A stretch of 64,000 nucleotides of DNA from Deltaproteobacteria bacterium (GCA_031279515.1 JAITII010000037.1:1-64000), one strand, 5' to 3'. Shown: positions 9,236 through 18,076, counted from the first letter of the stretch. A program made the numbers and translations. The notes: generated by a model not told the origin, from the sequence alone.

Positions 9236-10189
9236 CTAATTTCCGGCCTTTAAGGCTTCTAGAGCCTCACTTTCTTCAGGAAAAAAGGAGTAGGGCTTTT
9301 GCATGTCCAAAACGGCAAACATCAGGTAAAAATCGCTCTGCTCGTCAGTGGATAATAGGATCTTTAGCTTCTGGCCCCAAAAATTATAAAGCCTTTCCAA
9401 AAGCCGCACCTCTGGGGTTGTAAAGCTGGTCATGTGGCGCATGTCTAGGATTAATCCCAAAGGATTGTGGCCGGCTAACTTTTGGGACTCTTCCAAATAG
9501 TTCTCCCCCTTGTCCAAAAGCTCCCCGTTTTCCAAGACTATCTTTTGCACAGCAGAGCTGGGATCGAAGCTTTGGTACTGGGATTCTTTTGGGGGATCCA
9601 TTGGAGGAGTTGGAGGAGTGGGAAGAGCTGTTTGACCCGTAGCAGCTGGGGGGGTGGGAAGGGCTAAGGGAGCAGCGGTAGTGGAAGGGGCCAAGGGAGC
9701 ACTAGGGGCTTGGGTGGTGGGGAGGGCCGTGGGATTCGTAGCGGCCTCCCCTTGGAGGTAAGAGTCCCCGGGATGGACGGCAGCTTCTTGGCCAACTCCC
9801 CATTCTAAAGAGGCCTGGGCCTCGTTTAGGGCGTCCAGGAGGTTGGGTAGCCAGTCCACATCGTCATCTTCGTCATTTTCCAGGCGGCCCATGATGGCCT
9901 CTGCCGTGTCTAAGACCTGGAAGAGGGCTTCTACCACATTGGGTGGACACTTGCGATCTGCAGTATCCCGCACAGTTTGTAATAAGCTCTCAGCTGCGTG
10001 GAGGAGCTCATAGAGGTGCCTCTGGTTGACAAAACCGCTATTGCCTTTAATGGTATGGAGGGTTCCCATCAATGAGTTGAGGCTCTCTAAAGATCCTGGA
10101 TTCTTCTCTAGGGCCAAAAGCTGGCTGGAGGCATTTGACAGATGCTCCCTGGAATCAAAGATAAACTCTTCTAAGAGATCGCTGGACAT
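9236..10189 (-). CDS. HPt-domain phosphotransfer protein with C-terminal STAS-like domain
   Basis: The N-terminal ~110 residues are a histidine phosphotransfer domain of the CheA P1 type, with the phospho-accepting His45 in LHTIKGNSGF. A Pro/Ala/Thr-rich linker (~130-205) follows. The last ~105 residues (LGLILDMRHMTSFTTPEVRLL) resemble a STAS/anti-sigma-antagonist fold. No histidine kinase catalytic domain is present, so it must receive phosphate from another protein. I chose the ATG at 10189 over the GTG at 10201 because GAGGG sits at proper distance before it. With CheZ-like, fliJ and motE genes elsewhere in the window, a chemotaxis or motility role is plausible but not shown. Confidence 0.72.
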   Translation of the reverse strand: MSSDLLEEFIFDSREHLSNASSQLLALEKNPGSLESLNSLMGTLHTIKGNSGFVNQRHLYELLHAAESLLQTVRDTADRKCPPNVVEALFQVLDTAEAIMGRLENDEDDDVDWLPNLLDALNEAQASLEWGVGQEAAVHPGDSYLQGEAATNPTALPTTQAPSAPLAPSTTAAPLALPTPPAATGQTALPTPPTPPMDPPKESQYQSFDPSSAVQKIVLENGELLDKGENYLEESQKLAGHNPLGLILDMRHMTSFTTPEVRLLERLYNFWGQKLKILLSTDEQSDFYLMFAVLDMQKPYSFFPEESEALEALKAGN

Positions 10190-10225
10190 CACTACCCTCA
10201 CTCTTTTTATCAGGCTAACTTTAAT

Positions 10226-10252
10226 GCGGGCCCAAATTGACTTTGGGCCCGC
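10226..10252. other. Perfect 11-base inverted repeat upstream of the HPt gene
   Basis: GCGGGCCCAAA, five bases, TTTGGGCCCGC. It is very stable but neither side has a T-run, so it is not a standard terminator. It lies 37 bases before the HPt start, in the leader or promoter area, and could be a leader structure or a binding site. Confidence 0.6.
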
Positions 10253-10504
10253 ACATCAAGGCAAGATTTTTATTAATTCTAACATATTGAAATGGAAACC
10301 TGAAATTTAATAGGCCAATGGCGCCTCTAGGTTTTGTACTATCAAGATAAGATAAGCCGCTATAGGCCAGGCTTTAAATTTTAAAAGGGCTATCTTGACC
10401 TATGACTAATTCCAACTTTTTCCAAATAGAGCGCCGCATCTTTTGTTGTGGTACAATTGCCGCGATAAGCCCAGAGCTTTACAGCTCTTGCCATTTGGAG
10501 ACTC

Positions 10505-11731
10505 ATGAACGAACCTGTCTTAGAAAATATATCCAACGAGAAACCCACTCTTTGGACAGGTGCCTTTGTCACCTTTCTTTTCATAAACCTATGTATTTTC
10601 ATGGGTTTCAATATGCTTTTACCCACCCTATCACTATATCTAGCAGGAAACGGCTGCTCAGAGCACGAGATAGGGATAATCTTCGGCTCCTTTACCATCT
10701 CAGCCATAGCTGCTAGGCTCTTAGCCAGTCCCATGAGCCAACGCTTTGGGGCCCTGTGGGTGGCCAGAGCCGGACTTTTCATCTGCGCCATAGGAACCCT
10801 TTTCTACTTTCTCTACGAGAACATACCCTCCTATTTAGCTGCTAGGCTCATGCAAGGGGCTGGCTTTGGCCTTACCTCCACCCTACTTGTTTCCTTGGCC
10901 GCCCAATCCATGCCCATTTCTAGGCTAGCTGAGGGCATGGGCTACCTAGGCTTGGGGGCTACAGTATCCCTGGCTCTAGGCCCTTATGCTGGGATCTTCC
11001 TGGCAGAAACCCTGGGCTTTAAGGTAATGTTCATAGCCGTATCCCTCTCTTACCTGGCCGCCACCCTAGTCTCACTCTTACTTCCCAAGATAGTCCTACC
11101 ACTCCAGGAACAAGCCGGTCTAGATGAGGAAAGGCGCTTTCATTTGGAAAAAAGGGCCATACCCCCAGCCATCTTGATGCTCATCTACGGCTGCGGGGTC
11201 TCAGCAATAATAGCCTACCTGGCTATCTATGCCTCCCAGGAGCACCTTCCCAGTGCAGCGGTGTTTTTCATGGTCTCCACAGTGGGTACCATAGCCTCGC
11301 GCCTGTGGGCTGGCAGGATCTATGACCAATATGGCCACAAGTACGTCATACCCCCGGCCCTCCTGTGTTCGGTAATCGCGGTTATTGCTATCATAAGTAA
11401 GCCTTCCGCTCCCATTATGTTCACAGCCGCAGTTTTCTATGGCTTAGGGGCAGGGGCCATGTTTCCCTCCATGCAGACCTTGGCCTTAACTGCAGTGCCT
11501 ATGGAAAAGCGCACCATCTCCTCGGCCTATTTTTTTGTAGCCTTTGACCTAGGTACAGGCGTAGGGGCGGTCTTCATGGGCTTTATGGCCAGGAGCTTCC
11601 ACACCTACAGGGTATGTTTCATCATGGCTGTGATCTTTTTTGTCATACTCTTTGTCACCTACCTCTACTTATTTAAGACGGACAAAGGCTCCCTTCCCCC
11701 TCCTAAAAGCCCTACCCCCTCGGAGGCCTAA
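10505..11731 (+). CDS. Major facilitator superfamily transporter
   Basis: Integral membrane protein of 408 residues with about 12 hydrophobic helices, the normal size for an MFS carrier. The helix 2-3 loop reads LLASPMSQRFGALWVARAG, a weak form of the MFS loop motif, and the matching loop in the second half is AGRIYDQYGHKYV, which supports the internal duplication. The central loop (residues ~203-217) is charged. The ATG has GGAGACTC just before it. The substrate cannot be told from sequence. The next gene begins ~100 bases on, so transcriptional coupling to the Rnf-like pair is possible. Confidence 0.85.
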   Translation: MNEPVLENISNEKPTLWTGAFVTFLFINLCIFMGFNMLLPTLSLYLAGNGCSEHEIGIIFGSFTISAIAARLLASPMSQRFGALWVARAGLFICAIGTLFYFLYENIPSYLAARLMQGAGFGLTSTLLVSLAAQSMPISRLAEGMGYLGLGATVSLALGPYAGIFLAETLGFKVMFIAVSLSYLAATLVSLLLPKIVLPLQEQAGLDEERRFHLEKRAIPPAILMLIYGCGVSAIIAYLAIYASQEHLPSAAVFFMVSTVGTIASRLWAGRIYDQYGHKYVIPPALLCSVIAVIAIISKPSAPIMFTAAVFYGLGAGAMFPSMQTLALTAVPMEKRTISSAYFFVAFDLGTGVGAVFMGFMARSFHTYRVCFIMAVIFFVILFVTYLYLFKTDKGSLPPPKSPTPSEA

Positions 11732-11830
11732 CAAAAGCCTAAATTCGTATTTTTAAACCCCATTTAAGATTTAAGAGGTCTTCCCATCCAAGCCCCTTTA
11801 GTCCTCAAAGCCTTTCCAAACCCCAAAGAT

Positions 11831-12883
11831 TTGGAGCTCCCCATCAAGGGCCTCACCCTCAATAGGGGTATTAAAAAGGGCCAATTGATTGCCCAGGGTC
11901 AGTCCATAGCCAAGGCACCTAACCCTAGGGCACCTGACATGGCCGCCTGTCTACCTGGGCTCATAACCGGCCTCAATAGGGACTGGCTCACCCTGGAAGT
12001 GGAGCTTAACTGCGGGGCAAGTCCAATAGCCCCGATAAGCTTTAGGAACTTGGGGCCTGTGGAGGCCCAGGCATCCTTAAAAAAGATAGGCATAGCCCCA
12101 ATCCTCCCCCCCTCTCCGGGGGATCCCGTTATTATCTCTGGTTTTGACCCTGAACCAGGCTTAAATCTAGCCCCTGTCCTCTGGGAGGACCAAAGGTCCA
12201 CCTTGGAGGCGGGACTCCAATTGGTAACCCGCCTCTTTCCGGGAAAACCTATCCTCTTGGCCCTCCCCCACGGGGTGAGGCCCCTTAGCTCCTGCGATTG
12301 TGCCCCCTTGCACCTGCGCCTCAAATACCCCAAGACCCTGCCAGCATTTTTAAAAAAGAGCCTCATTAAAAGCTACGACCCCTTGGCCAAGGGACTCATC
12401 TCCTCCAGGAAATTACACCTTTTGGGCCAGGCTATGCGCAGCGGCAAGACCCCTGTGGCCTATCCCATGACCATAGGTAGGCTAAGGGCCCAAGTACCCT
12501 CTGGGCTATCACCTAAAAAACTCTTTTCCCTGGTAAACTTAGAAGCCAGGGAAAAATCTAGGGCCCTTCTGGGAGGCCCCATGAGAGGGGTAGTTACAGC
12601 CCAGCTGGAGCGGGGCCTAGCAGGGGAAGTAGAGGCTATCTTTTTAATTAACTCATCGGAGATTGGCATAGGAAGCTGCATCTATTGCGCCAGATGCCGC
12701 TCAAGCTGCCCTTTGGGCCTTCCGGTGGACAAAATAGGTGCCGCCCCCATGCACTTGTGGCAAGATATCTTAAAGGCTAACCCCCTTCTGGCATCCTGCC
12801 CGGCCTGCGGGCTCTGCGCCCTAGCCTGCCCCAGCCATCTACCCCTTTCTTCCCTAAGGTCTGGTTCTGGGTCCAATGAATGA
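11831..12883 (+). CDS. RnfC-like iron-sulfur subunit, divergent
   Basis: The order of elements matches RnfC: an N-terminal barrel-sandwich part (GLTLNRGIKKGQLIAQGQSI), a middle NADH/FMN-type region now much altered, and two 4Fe-4S motifs near the end, CIYCARCRSSCP and CPACGLCALACP. RnfC normally docks NADH chemistry to the membrane Rnf complex. At 350 residues it is shorter than usual RnfC (430 or more), and the usual N-terminal GGVHPP segment is not seen. The first standard start is TTG at 11831. The frame stays open back to the TAA at 11765-11767 and that stretch (QAPLVLKAFPNPKDLELP) looks homologous too, so a non-standard start is possible; AAGAGG lies 7 bases before an ATC at 11786. Its stop overlaps the next ATG by 8 bases. 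Confidence 0.65.
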   Translation: MELPIKGLTLNRGIKKGQLIAQGQSIAKAPNPRAPDMAACLPGLITGLNRDWLTLEVELNCGASPIAPISFRNLGPVEAQASLKKIGIAPILPPSPGDPVIISGFDPEPGLNLAPVLWEDQRSTLEAGLQLVTRLFPGKPILLALPHGVRPLSSCDCAPLHLRLKYPKTLPAFLKKSLIKSYDPLAKGLISSRKLHLLGQAMRSGKTPVAYPMTIGRLRAQVPSGLSPKKLFSLVNLEAREKSRALLGGPMRGVVTAQLERGLAGEVEAIFLINSSEIGIGSCIYCARCRSSCPLGLPVDKIGAAPMHLWQDILKANPLLASCPACGLCALACPSHLPLSSLRSGSGSNE

Positions 12884-14327
12884 ACTATCCCCCCATATAG
12901 AAGTAGAAAAGGGGCAGATGCCCCCCTTGGCACCTGGTCCCTACAAGGCAGGGAGGCCTTTGGTACTCTCTGTCTATTACCTAATAATTGCCGCCCTAAC
13001 CCTTCCATTAATCTTTTACTTTCAAAAAGTGGGCGCTTTAAGCCTCTGGGTCCTGGCCCCATTGCCCCTTTCCGCACTAATTCCTTTTCTATTTTTACCC
13101 AGAAAAATAAAGGCCCCCTTAGCGGAGCTGGGGGCTCTCTGTGGGGCTCTAGTTGCCGACTGCCTTTTGCCAACACTGCCCTCCTATTATCCCAGCCTTA
13201 CAGTATCCCTTTCTTGCGGGGCAGCCACCGCCCTGGGCGGGGCACTGGCCGCCATGTTTCCCAGGTACCTCAAAGCCCTCTATGTGCCTAGTCTAATTTT
13301 GGCCTCTGTGAGCCTGGGCTTTTTTAGCCCCCCGGCCCTTCTCCCCTTGGAGGCAAGTTATGAGCTTCCGCAAGTATTAAAAGAGCTTTACCCCTTTTTC
13401 CTCATGCTCCCACTGTGCCTTGCTGCCTTAATCTTTCATGAGATCCCCCGTCTGCCCTTTGTACTAATCCTGGCTGCCTGGGCGTTCTCCGGGCATTTGG
13501 CAGAGTATTTTGATGGAAGCCTCTATCTCTTGTGGTTAGCCGCCGCCCTCTTCACCCTACCAGAGCTCTGGCGCTCCAGACTTAAATACCTCTACGCCAG
13601 CGTCCTTTTTCTCTCTGGTTTATTGGAGCTCCTGGCCCCCAGCCTAGGTAAAGAGATGGCAAGGGCCCTATTTTTACTCTGCCAGCTTCTCTTATGTGCC
13701 CTAAACACCACTGTCCGCCAGCTAAGCTATAGGGCGGAAAGGCTGCCAAAACCAAATTTAGCCGAGCCCAAGCACGGTGCCCTTATCCCACTTCTATCCT
13801 GCAAGAGGACCCTTAGCTATCCAAAACTCTTAACCAGCGGGGGGCTTGTGCCCTACGAATCTTTGAGCTGCGCCCTTTTAAATAAGCTGGGCGGCGGACC
13901 CTACACCTGCCAGGCCGCCTGCCTAGGAATGGGTGATTGTGTAAATTTATGCCCAGCCGGGGCCATTAGTTTTAATGAGGAAAGGCTACCAGTTGCCCAA
14001 GGGGAAAAGTGCCGGCTCTGCGGGCTCTGCGTACGCTCTTGTCCCAAGGGCCTCTGGAGCCTGGTGCCCAAGGACTTCCAGGTCTTTATCCCCTGCAAGG
14101 GGACAGCCCGCATGAAGGAGATGGATGCCATCTGCCAAGCCGGCTGCCTGGGTTGCGGCCTGTGCCGCAAGGGGTGCCCCTTTGGCGCTATTAGCCGCCC
14201 TACCCTTTCCGCCTTGGCTGTAGTGGACCAGGAGCAATGCGTCGGCAAAAGGGGAAAGTGCCATTGGGAATGCACAGAGGCCTGCCCTCGGGGTATACTC
14301 CAAAAAAATATGGGGGGCGGCCAATAG
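12876..14327 (+). CDS. RnfD-RnfB fusion: membrane domain plus polyferredoxin
   Basis: The protein begins MNELSPHIEV, and SPHI is typical of RnfD. Residues ~28-285 form about ten hydrophobic helices, as in RnfD/NqrB. Residues ~345-475 match the C-terminal part of RnfB: CLGMGDCVNLCPAGAI, CRLCGLCVRSCPKGL, CLGCGLCRKGCPFGAI and CVGKRGKCHWECTEACPRG, enough Cys for three to four 4Fe-4S clusters. I do not see the SGAT-type flavin attachment motif expected in RnfD, nor the RnfB N-terminal helix and its own cluster domain. It overlaps the RnfC-like gene by 8 bases, so the two are translated together. RnfA, RnfE and RnfG are not nearby. The frame is intact over 1.45 kb, which argues for selection. Confidence 0.65.
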   Translation: MNELSPHIEVEKGQMPPLAPGPYKAGRPLVLSVYYLIIAALTLPLIFYFQKVGALSLWVLAPLPLSALIPFLFLPRKIKAPLAELGALCGALVADCLLPTLPSYYPSLTVSLSCGAATALGGALAAMFPRYLKALYVPSLILASVSLGFFSPPALLPLEASYELPQVLKELYPFFLMLPLCLAALIFHEIPRLPFVLILAAWAFSGHLAEYFDGSLYLLWLAAALFTLPELWRSRLKYLYASVLFLSGLLELLAPSLGKEMARALFLLCQLLLCALNTTVRQLSYRAERLPKPNLAEPKHGALIPLLSCKRTLSYPKLLTSGGLVPYESLSCALLNKLGGGPYTCQAACLGMGDCVNLCPAGAISFNEERLPVAQGEKCRLCGLCVRSCPKGLWSLVPKDFQVFIPCKGTARMKEMDAICQAGCLGCGLCRKGCPFGAISRPTLSALAVVDQEQCVGKRGKCHWECTEACPRGILQKNMGGGQ

Positions 14328-14336
14328 AGAGAAATA

Positions 14337-14360
14337 AAAAATTGCAATTATGCAATTTTT
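14337..14360 (+). terminator. AT-only hairpin, possible terminator of the Rnf-like pair
   Basis: AAAAATTGCA, ATTA, TGCAATTTTT starts nine bases after the fusion-gene stop. The stem is 10 bases but only two pairs are G-C, so termination would be weak. It may instead belong to the TTGCAA palindromes that recur downstream. Confidence 0.35.
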
Positions 14361-15325
14361 GTGGTCTTTTGAGGTCTCAAGTTTAAGTTGCTGTAAAATC
14401 TAGTAAAAATAAAATAAGAAAAGAAAAAAATAACAATATTGTTCATTTTTAGTAATTTTTCCTATTTTTTGAGTGAACAATTCTGAGAAAAATATTGCAA
14501 AACTGCAATAAATAACTTTTTTTTCTTTTTCTCATTGCTGGAGACCACAGACAAGAGGGATAAATCATTTTTTGAGCTGGGCTATAAAAATTTTCTCAAA
14601 ATTAATTGTGGAAAAATTTAAACAAAAATAGGAAAAATTAATTTTTTTCGAGTTTATTTCATTTTAAGAAAAAAAATAGATGGGAAAAAATTATAAAATT
14701 GCAATTTTCTAGATTTTTTTTCAATTATTCTGCCTTGAAAATAGGGGGAAATTTAAAAAAAACAAAAGTTCGTTAGTTCAGTTTAGGGGTCCCGAAAGCC
14801 TGCAAATTGGCCATAAAAGCCTTATGTAGCCTAGCTTTTCCCAATTGGGGGGAACCGGAAGAGAAGCTTAGCAGGGCCAAAAATTGGGTCAAACCACAAA
14901 AAAAACTTATAATTGATTTTCTCAAAACAAAGTACTATATTAAAATATGTCTTTACCCTATTGCGCCTCGTAGTCTTTTTAGCCCTTGATTTCCAAGTGC
15001 TCTAAAATTGCCCCGCCTCGTGGGACCAAAAACCTATTTCACTTTAATCCGCTTTATCCCCAAGCTATCTCATCAAACCTTAAGGCCTCTGTCTTAAATC
15101 ACCAAGAGAGGCAAAAAAGCCGCTCTCGAAAACCTAGCTGGCTACAATAACTAAATTTTTTTCTAGCTCATCTTACAAAATCACTAAAATCTTTAAAACA
15201 CCTATTTTTTTCTAGTTTTTGTTGTTTTCTCCCCTAGCACTCCATACTAGGGTTTTAACTACCAAACTAAAAAACCTCCAAAAAAGATGTAGATATATGG
15301 GTCAAGCCCAAAGGGATTATTGACC
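14361..15325. other. Very AT-rich spacer with repeated TTGCAA palindromes
   Basis: Nearly 1 kb without a convincing gene. The first ~400 bases are mostly A and T, with ATTGCAAAACTGCAAT near 14493 and AAAATTGCAATTTT near 14697, plus a TTGTTCA/TGAACAA pair near 14438 and 14475. The second half is closer to normal composition but carries stops in all frames. It marks the left edge of the AT-rich island. Confidence 0.55.
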
Positions 15326-16648
15326 ATGCTCTTAAAAATGACAATTGAAAATTTTCTATCCTTCAGGGATAAGACCATCTTTTCCATGAACGCCAATAGT
15401 GGGCGCAAGTTTACCCAAAGGGTCCAATACCATTCCCACTACAAGAAAAGGGTCCTTCCCATCGTAGGTATCTTCGGAGGTGAACCTACAGGCCATGAAA
15501 GTTTTTGCAAAGCCCTACGCTTTTTCAGGCAATTGGTGAAAGAGACCCCCAACTATGTCAACTCCTTAAATCTCTACACCTTCCAAAACTATTCCGAATC
15601 TGGCAACCTCCCGGTCAAAATGGGAGTGGAGATCCTCTCCAATGATTCGGTGTACCGCTACAGCTTCATGGCTTTAAAGGACATAATCGTAAACGAAAGA
15701 CTGGTGAAGATCACCAAGAGCTCCAAGAGTATACTCTTTGAAAGGAGGAAGAAAAAGATAAAGTTCCACAGGAACAATGAGACCTCCGATGCCCTAAAAG
15801 ATCTGTTTAAAAACATGCCCAAGACCCAGCTCTTTCTGCCCCACTCGGTAAGGCACAAGTTCAAGATCTACGAGGATGTCTACCAGTGGTTCGACGAGAC
15901 CCTCCACGTGGTGGGTCCTGGTACCTACGTGCACCCGCCCATTAGCTCCGATGAGACCGTAAGGGAGTGCCTCTTAATTGACGACTTTATAGAGCGCATG
16001 GACCGCTTGAATATAGGTAGCCATTTGGACGGCGTCCTGGTACCCAAAGGAGAGCATATCCACACCCTGCTAAAGGAAGGCAAGCTAAATGAGCTGGGGG
16101 ACTTTTTGATCCACGTGGACAAAAAGAACCACCAGGTGGGCGTGTATTACAGATACAAAACCTTTAACGAGCAAAAGCTCGTACAGATTTTTCCTTTCGA
16201 AAGGAACGGTATCGGCGAGTACATCCAGTTGCCCAGGCCCTTTTCCACAGAGAAAGAAAAGCACGGTTTTGTGACCCAACTGTGCCTGGCCGATATCCAG
16301 GCCAGCGCGACCCCCAAGCTCTATGTCCTTAACTTTTTAGAGCACTCCTTTGACCTCATCCAGGCTAGGGAGATAATAGCGGAATACCTGGAGCGCTGCT
16401 CCCAGCAAACCCGCTCCCAGATAATCACCACCACAGGCAATGCCCTCCTTTTGGACAAAAAGGTATTGCGCCCGGACGAGATCTGGATCTCCGAGCCTGG
16501 AAACTACGGAAACACCAAACTCCTGTCCTTAGGGGATTTCCGCAAGACCATCAAGGAAAAGCCCGCCTGGAAAGGGGTCAAGAGCAAGTGCATAGGTGGC
16601 ATCTACACTACCCTACTCATGGCTGCCCTGGAAGTAAACCAGGGCTAG
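15326..16648 (+). CDS. ATPase-fold protein of the AAA_15/AAA_21 type with all catalytic motifs lost
   Basis: The start MLLKMTIENFLSF is the classic opening of AAA_15/AAA_21 ATPases, usually of phage-defence or OLD-like type, and the C-terminal LRPDEIWISEP...SLGDF also matches them. The P-loop position, residues 51-58, reads GGEPTGHE, where a functional one has GxxxxGK[ST]. The Walker B position (~330) reads LYVLNFLEHSF in place of hhhhDE, and the switch His (~365, normally TTHN) reads TTTGN. The ABC-like signature is not recognisable either. The frame is complete (441 residues), so this looks like a maintained pseudo-ATPase rather than a decayed gene. I chose ATG 15326 over TTG 15320 for its spacing from AAGGGA. 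No partner gene is adjacent. Confidence 0.7.
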   Translation: MLLKMTIENFLSFRDKTIFSMNANSGRKFTQRVQYHSHYKKRVLPIVGIFGGEPTGHESFCKALRFFRQLVKETPNYVNSLNLYTFQNYSESGNLPVKMGVEILSNDSVYRYSFMALKDIIVNERLVKITKSSKSILFERRKKKIKFHRNNETSDALKDLFKNMPKTQLFLPHSVRHKFKIYEDVYQWFDETLHVVGPGTYVHPPISSDETVRECLLIDDFIERMDRLNIGSHLDGVLVPKGEHIHTLLKEGKLNELGDFLIHVDKKNHQVGVYYRYKTFNEQKLVQIFPFERNGIGEYIQLPRPFSTEKEKHGFVTQLCLADIQASATPKLYVLNFLEHSFDLIQAREIIAEYLERCSQQTRSQIITTTGNALLLDKKVLRPDEIWISEPGNYGNTKLLSLGDFRKTIKEKPAWKGVKSKCIGGIYTTLLMAALEVNQG

Positions 16649-16851
16649 GAAGGGAAATTGTGAAAAGGCCCGCCTCCGGCGCGCCTCCACTGCCGGGATC
16701 AGAAAGCGAAATAGAAGGCCCCTTTCGCCTTAATTAAAACCGCCAAGGCCAAATAGCTAAACAAAGACGGCCAGTCTTTCTGGGGATTAGGGGAAAAAAG
16801 GCTCTAAAGAAGCCAAAAAAAACGAAAAAAGGGAAATTTTTACTGCTGCCC

Positions 16852-17223
16852 TTAAAGTTTAACAAAAAAGCTTACTGTTTTATCGGAACCAACAACGTAT
16901 TGTATTTCCGTTGACTTAGATTTTCCCGCTTCATCTCTTGATGTGACAATTGCGTTACCGCACCAATTGCCAGCTGGTGGAGTATATCCTTCCCGGGTAA
17001 ATATATTAGGCTGGCAAGGTGCAGGCTCACTAGTTATTTCAAGGGATTGCAAATTGTGAATTCCTATAGCTGGTCCATTTTCGGAAATACTGGATTGTAG
17101 ATGCGATTTCCAGTTCCATTGGCTAGGCTCAGCATATCCCCCAGATGATGTTACTGTCACGCATCCAATACAGAAAAGAAACAATAGTGAAATAATAACT
17201 AAGAGTAGAGATAGATTTTTCAA
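16852..17223 (-). CDS. Small predicted lipoprotein
   Basis: A 123-residue protein with a textbook lipoprotein signal: charged start, hydrophobic stretch, then the lipobox LFCIGC with Cys21 as the lipidated residue. The mature part has two further Cys (in PAPCQPN and GNWCGNA) that could form a disulfide. It has no recognised domain. Codon use is more AT-rich than in the neighbouring ATPase gene. Isolated, with spacers on both sides. It is probably anchored in the outer membrane, since residue +2 is Val and not Asp. Confidence 0.65.
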   Translation of the reverse strand: MKNLSLLLVIISLLFLFCIGCVTVTSSGGYAEPSQWNWKSHLQSSISENGPAIGIHNLQSLEITSEPAPCQPNIFTREGYTPPAGNWCGNAIVTSRDEAGKSKSTEIQYVVGSDKTVSFFVKL

Positions 17224-17514
17224 GGTAAACTCCTTTTTAATGATATGGAAGATAATTTAACCCGTGAGTCTATTTTTATTTGAGCTCAAAAACAATTAAC
17301 TTTAAACATGCTGGGTATTTGACTATACCCCTTTTGGGCGTCTTGTCAAGGGCTCATCTTTTTTACTTAAAAAATATTTTTATTAAGGAAACACTATCTT
17401 TATAAGGCGAGCCACAATAAGTCAATGACTAGAAGGAAAATTTTTACTAAAATTCCTTATGGAAAAAAAGAAGAATTAGACGCTAGTTTGGGTGATTGAG
17501 ACATAAAAGTAATT

Positions 17515-18076
17515 TCATAGGCAAAAAATCAAATTTTGACTAGAAACCCTGGGCTCTTTAGAAGAAAAGAGCCAAACGTTTTTTTGAAATTTGAAGGGTT
17601 GTTTAACCCTAGCTAGCTCCAAAATCTTGGCCTTGGCAAAAAGAGTCTGATGATCGTTGTGGTGAAGACGGCCCACCAGTTGAGGGTCACTAAGCCATCC
17701 ATGTTGAAAAAAGCTGGAAAGGGTGGCGAAAGTATCACCAGATACCCTAGGCCCTTTTTGGTCCTTGGGAAAAGAATGAGCCCTTAAGACGCTATAGGCT
17801 CTAAGAGTTCCGCATAGATATCCAGGGTGTGATTCCGCCAAACCTATCCAGGTTGCCGATTGCACTAATCTGGGGAGCATCATCTAAGCCAAATTTGAAA
17901 TAGTCGGCAAAGCTTCTTTTGCAAAAAAGCTCTGCTGATCTTAAGTTGAGAGCCATGAGGACAACTAAACAGGGCAATCCATTATAGGAAGCAGCATTGG
18001 TAATATTTATCTTGGATATACCAGAGTTTAGAAGGGTTTCATTTATTGAATTTAAATAAACCTCTCCCTTAAGTGA
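17515..18076 (-). pseudogene. Frameshifted gene remnant, family unknown
   Basis: Two overlapping minus-strand frames look like one broken gene. The first is open from 18076 to the TAG at 17801-17803 without a start codon, and reads LVVLMALNLRSAELF and FADYFKFGLDDAPQ. The second runs 17883-17515 and reads GYLCGTLRAYSVLRAHSFPK and FFQHGWLSDPQLVGR. Both have protein-like composition, and they swap over near 17830-17880. No start is visible in the first part. I do not recognise the family. The alternative is that only the 122-residue second frame is a real small gene. Confidence 0.4.

Noticed and set aside
12682-14347. Long minus-strand open frames opposite the Rnf-like genes
   Set aside because: They are antisense to clearly coding Cys-rich frames, have no ribosome sites, and arise from high GC content.
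14807-14989. 60-codon plus-strand frame in the AT-rich spacer
   Set aside because: No ribosome site, and the translation looks random.
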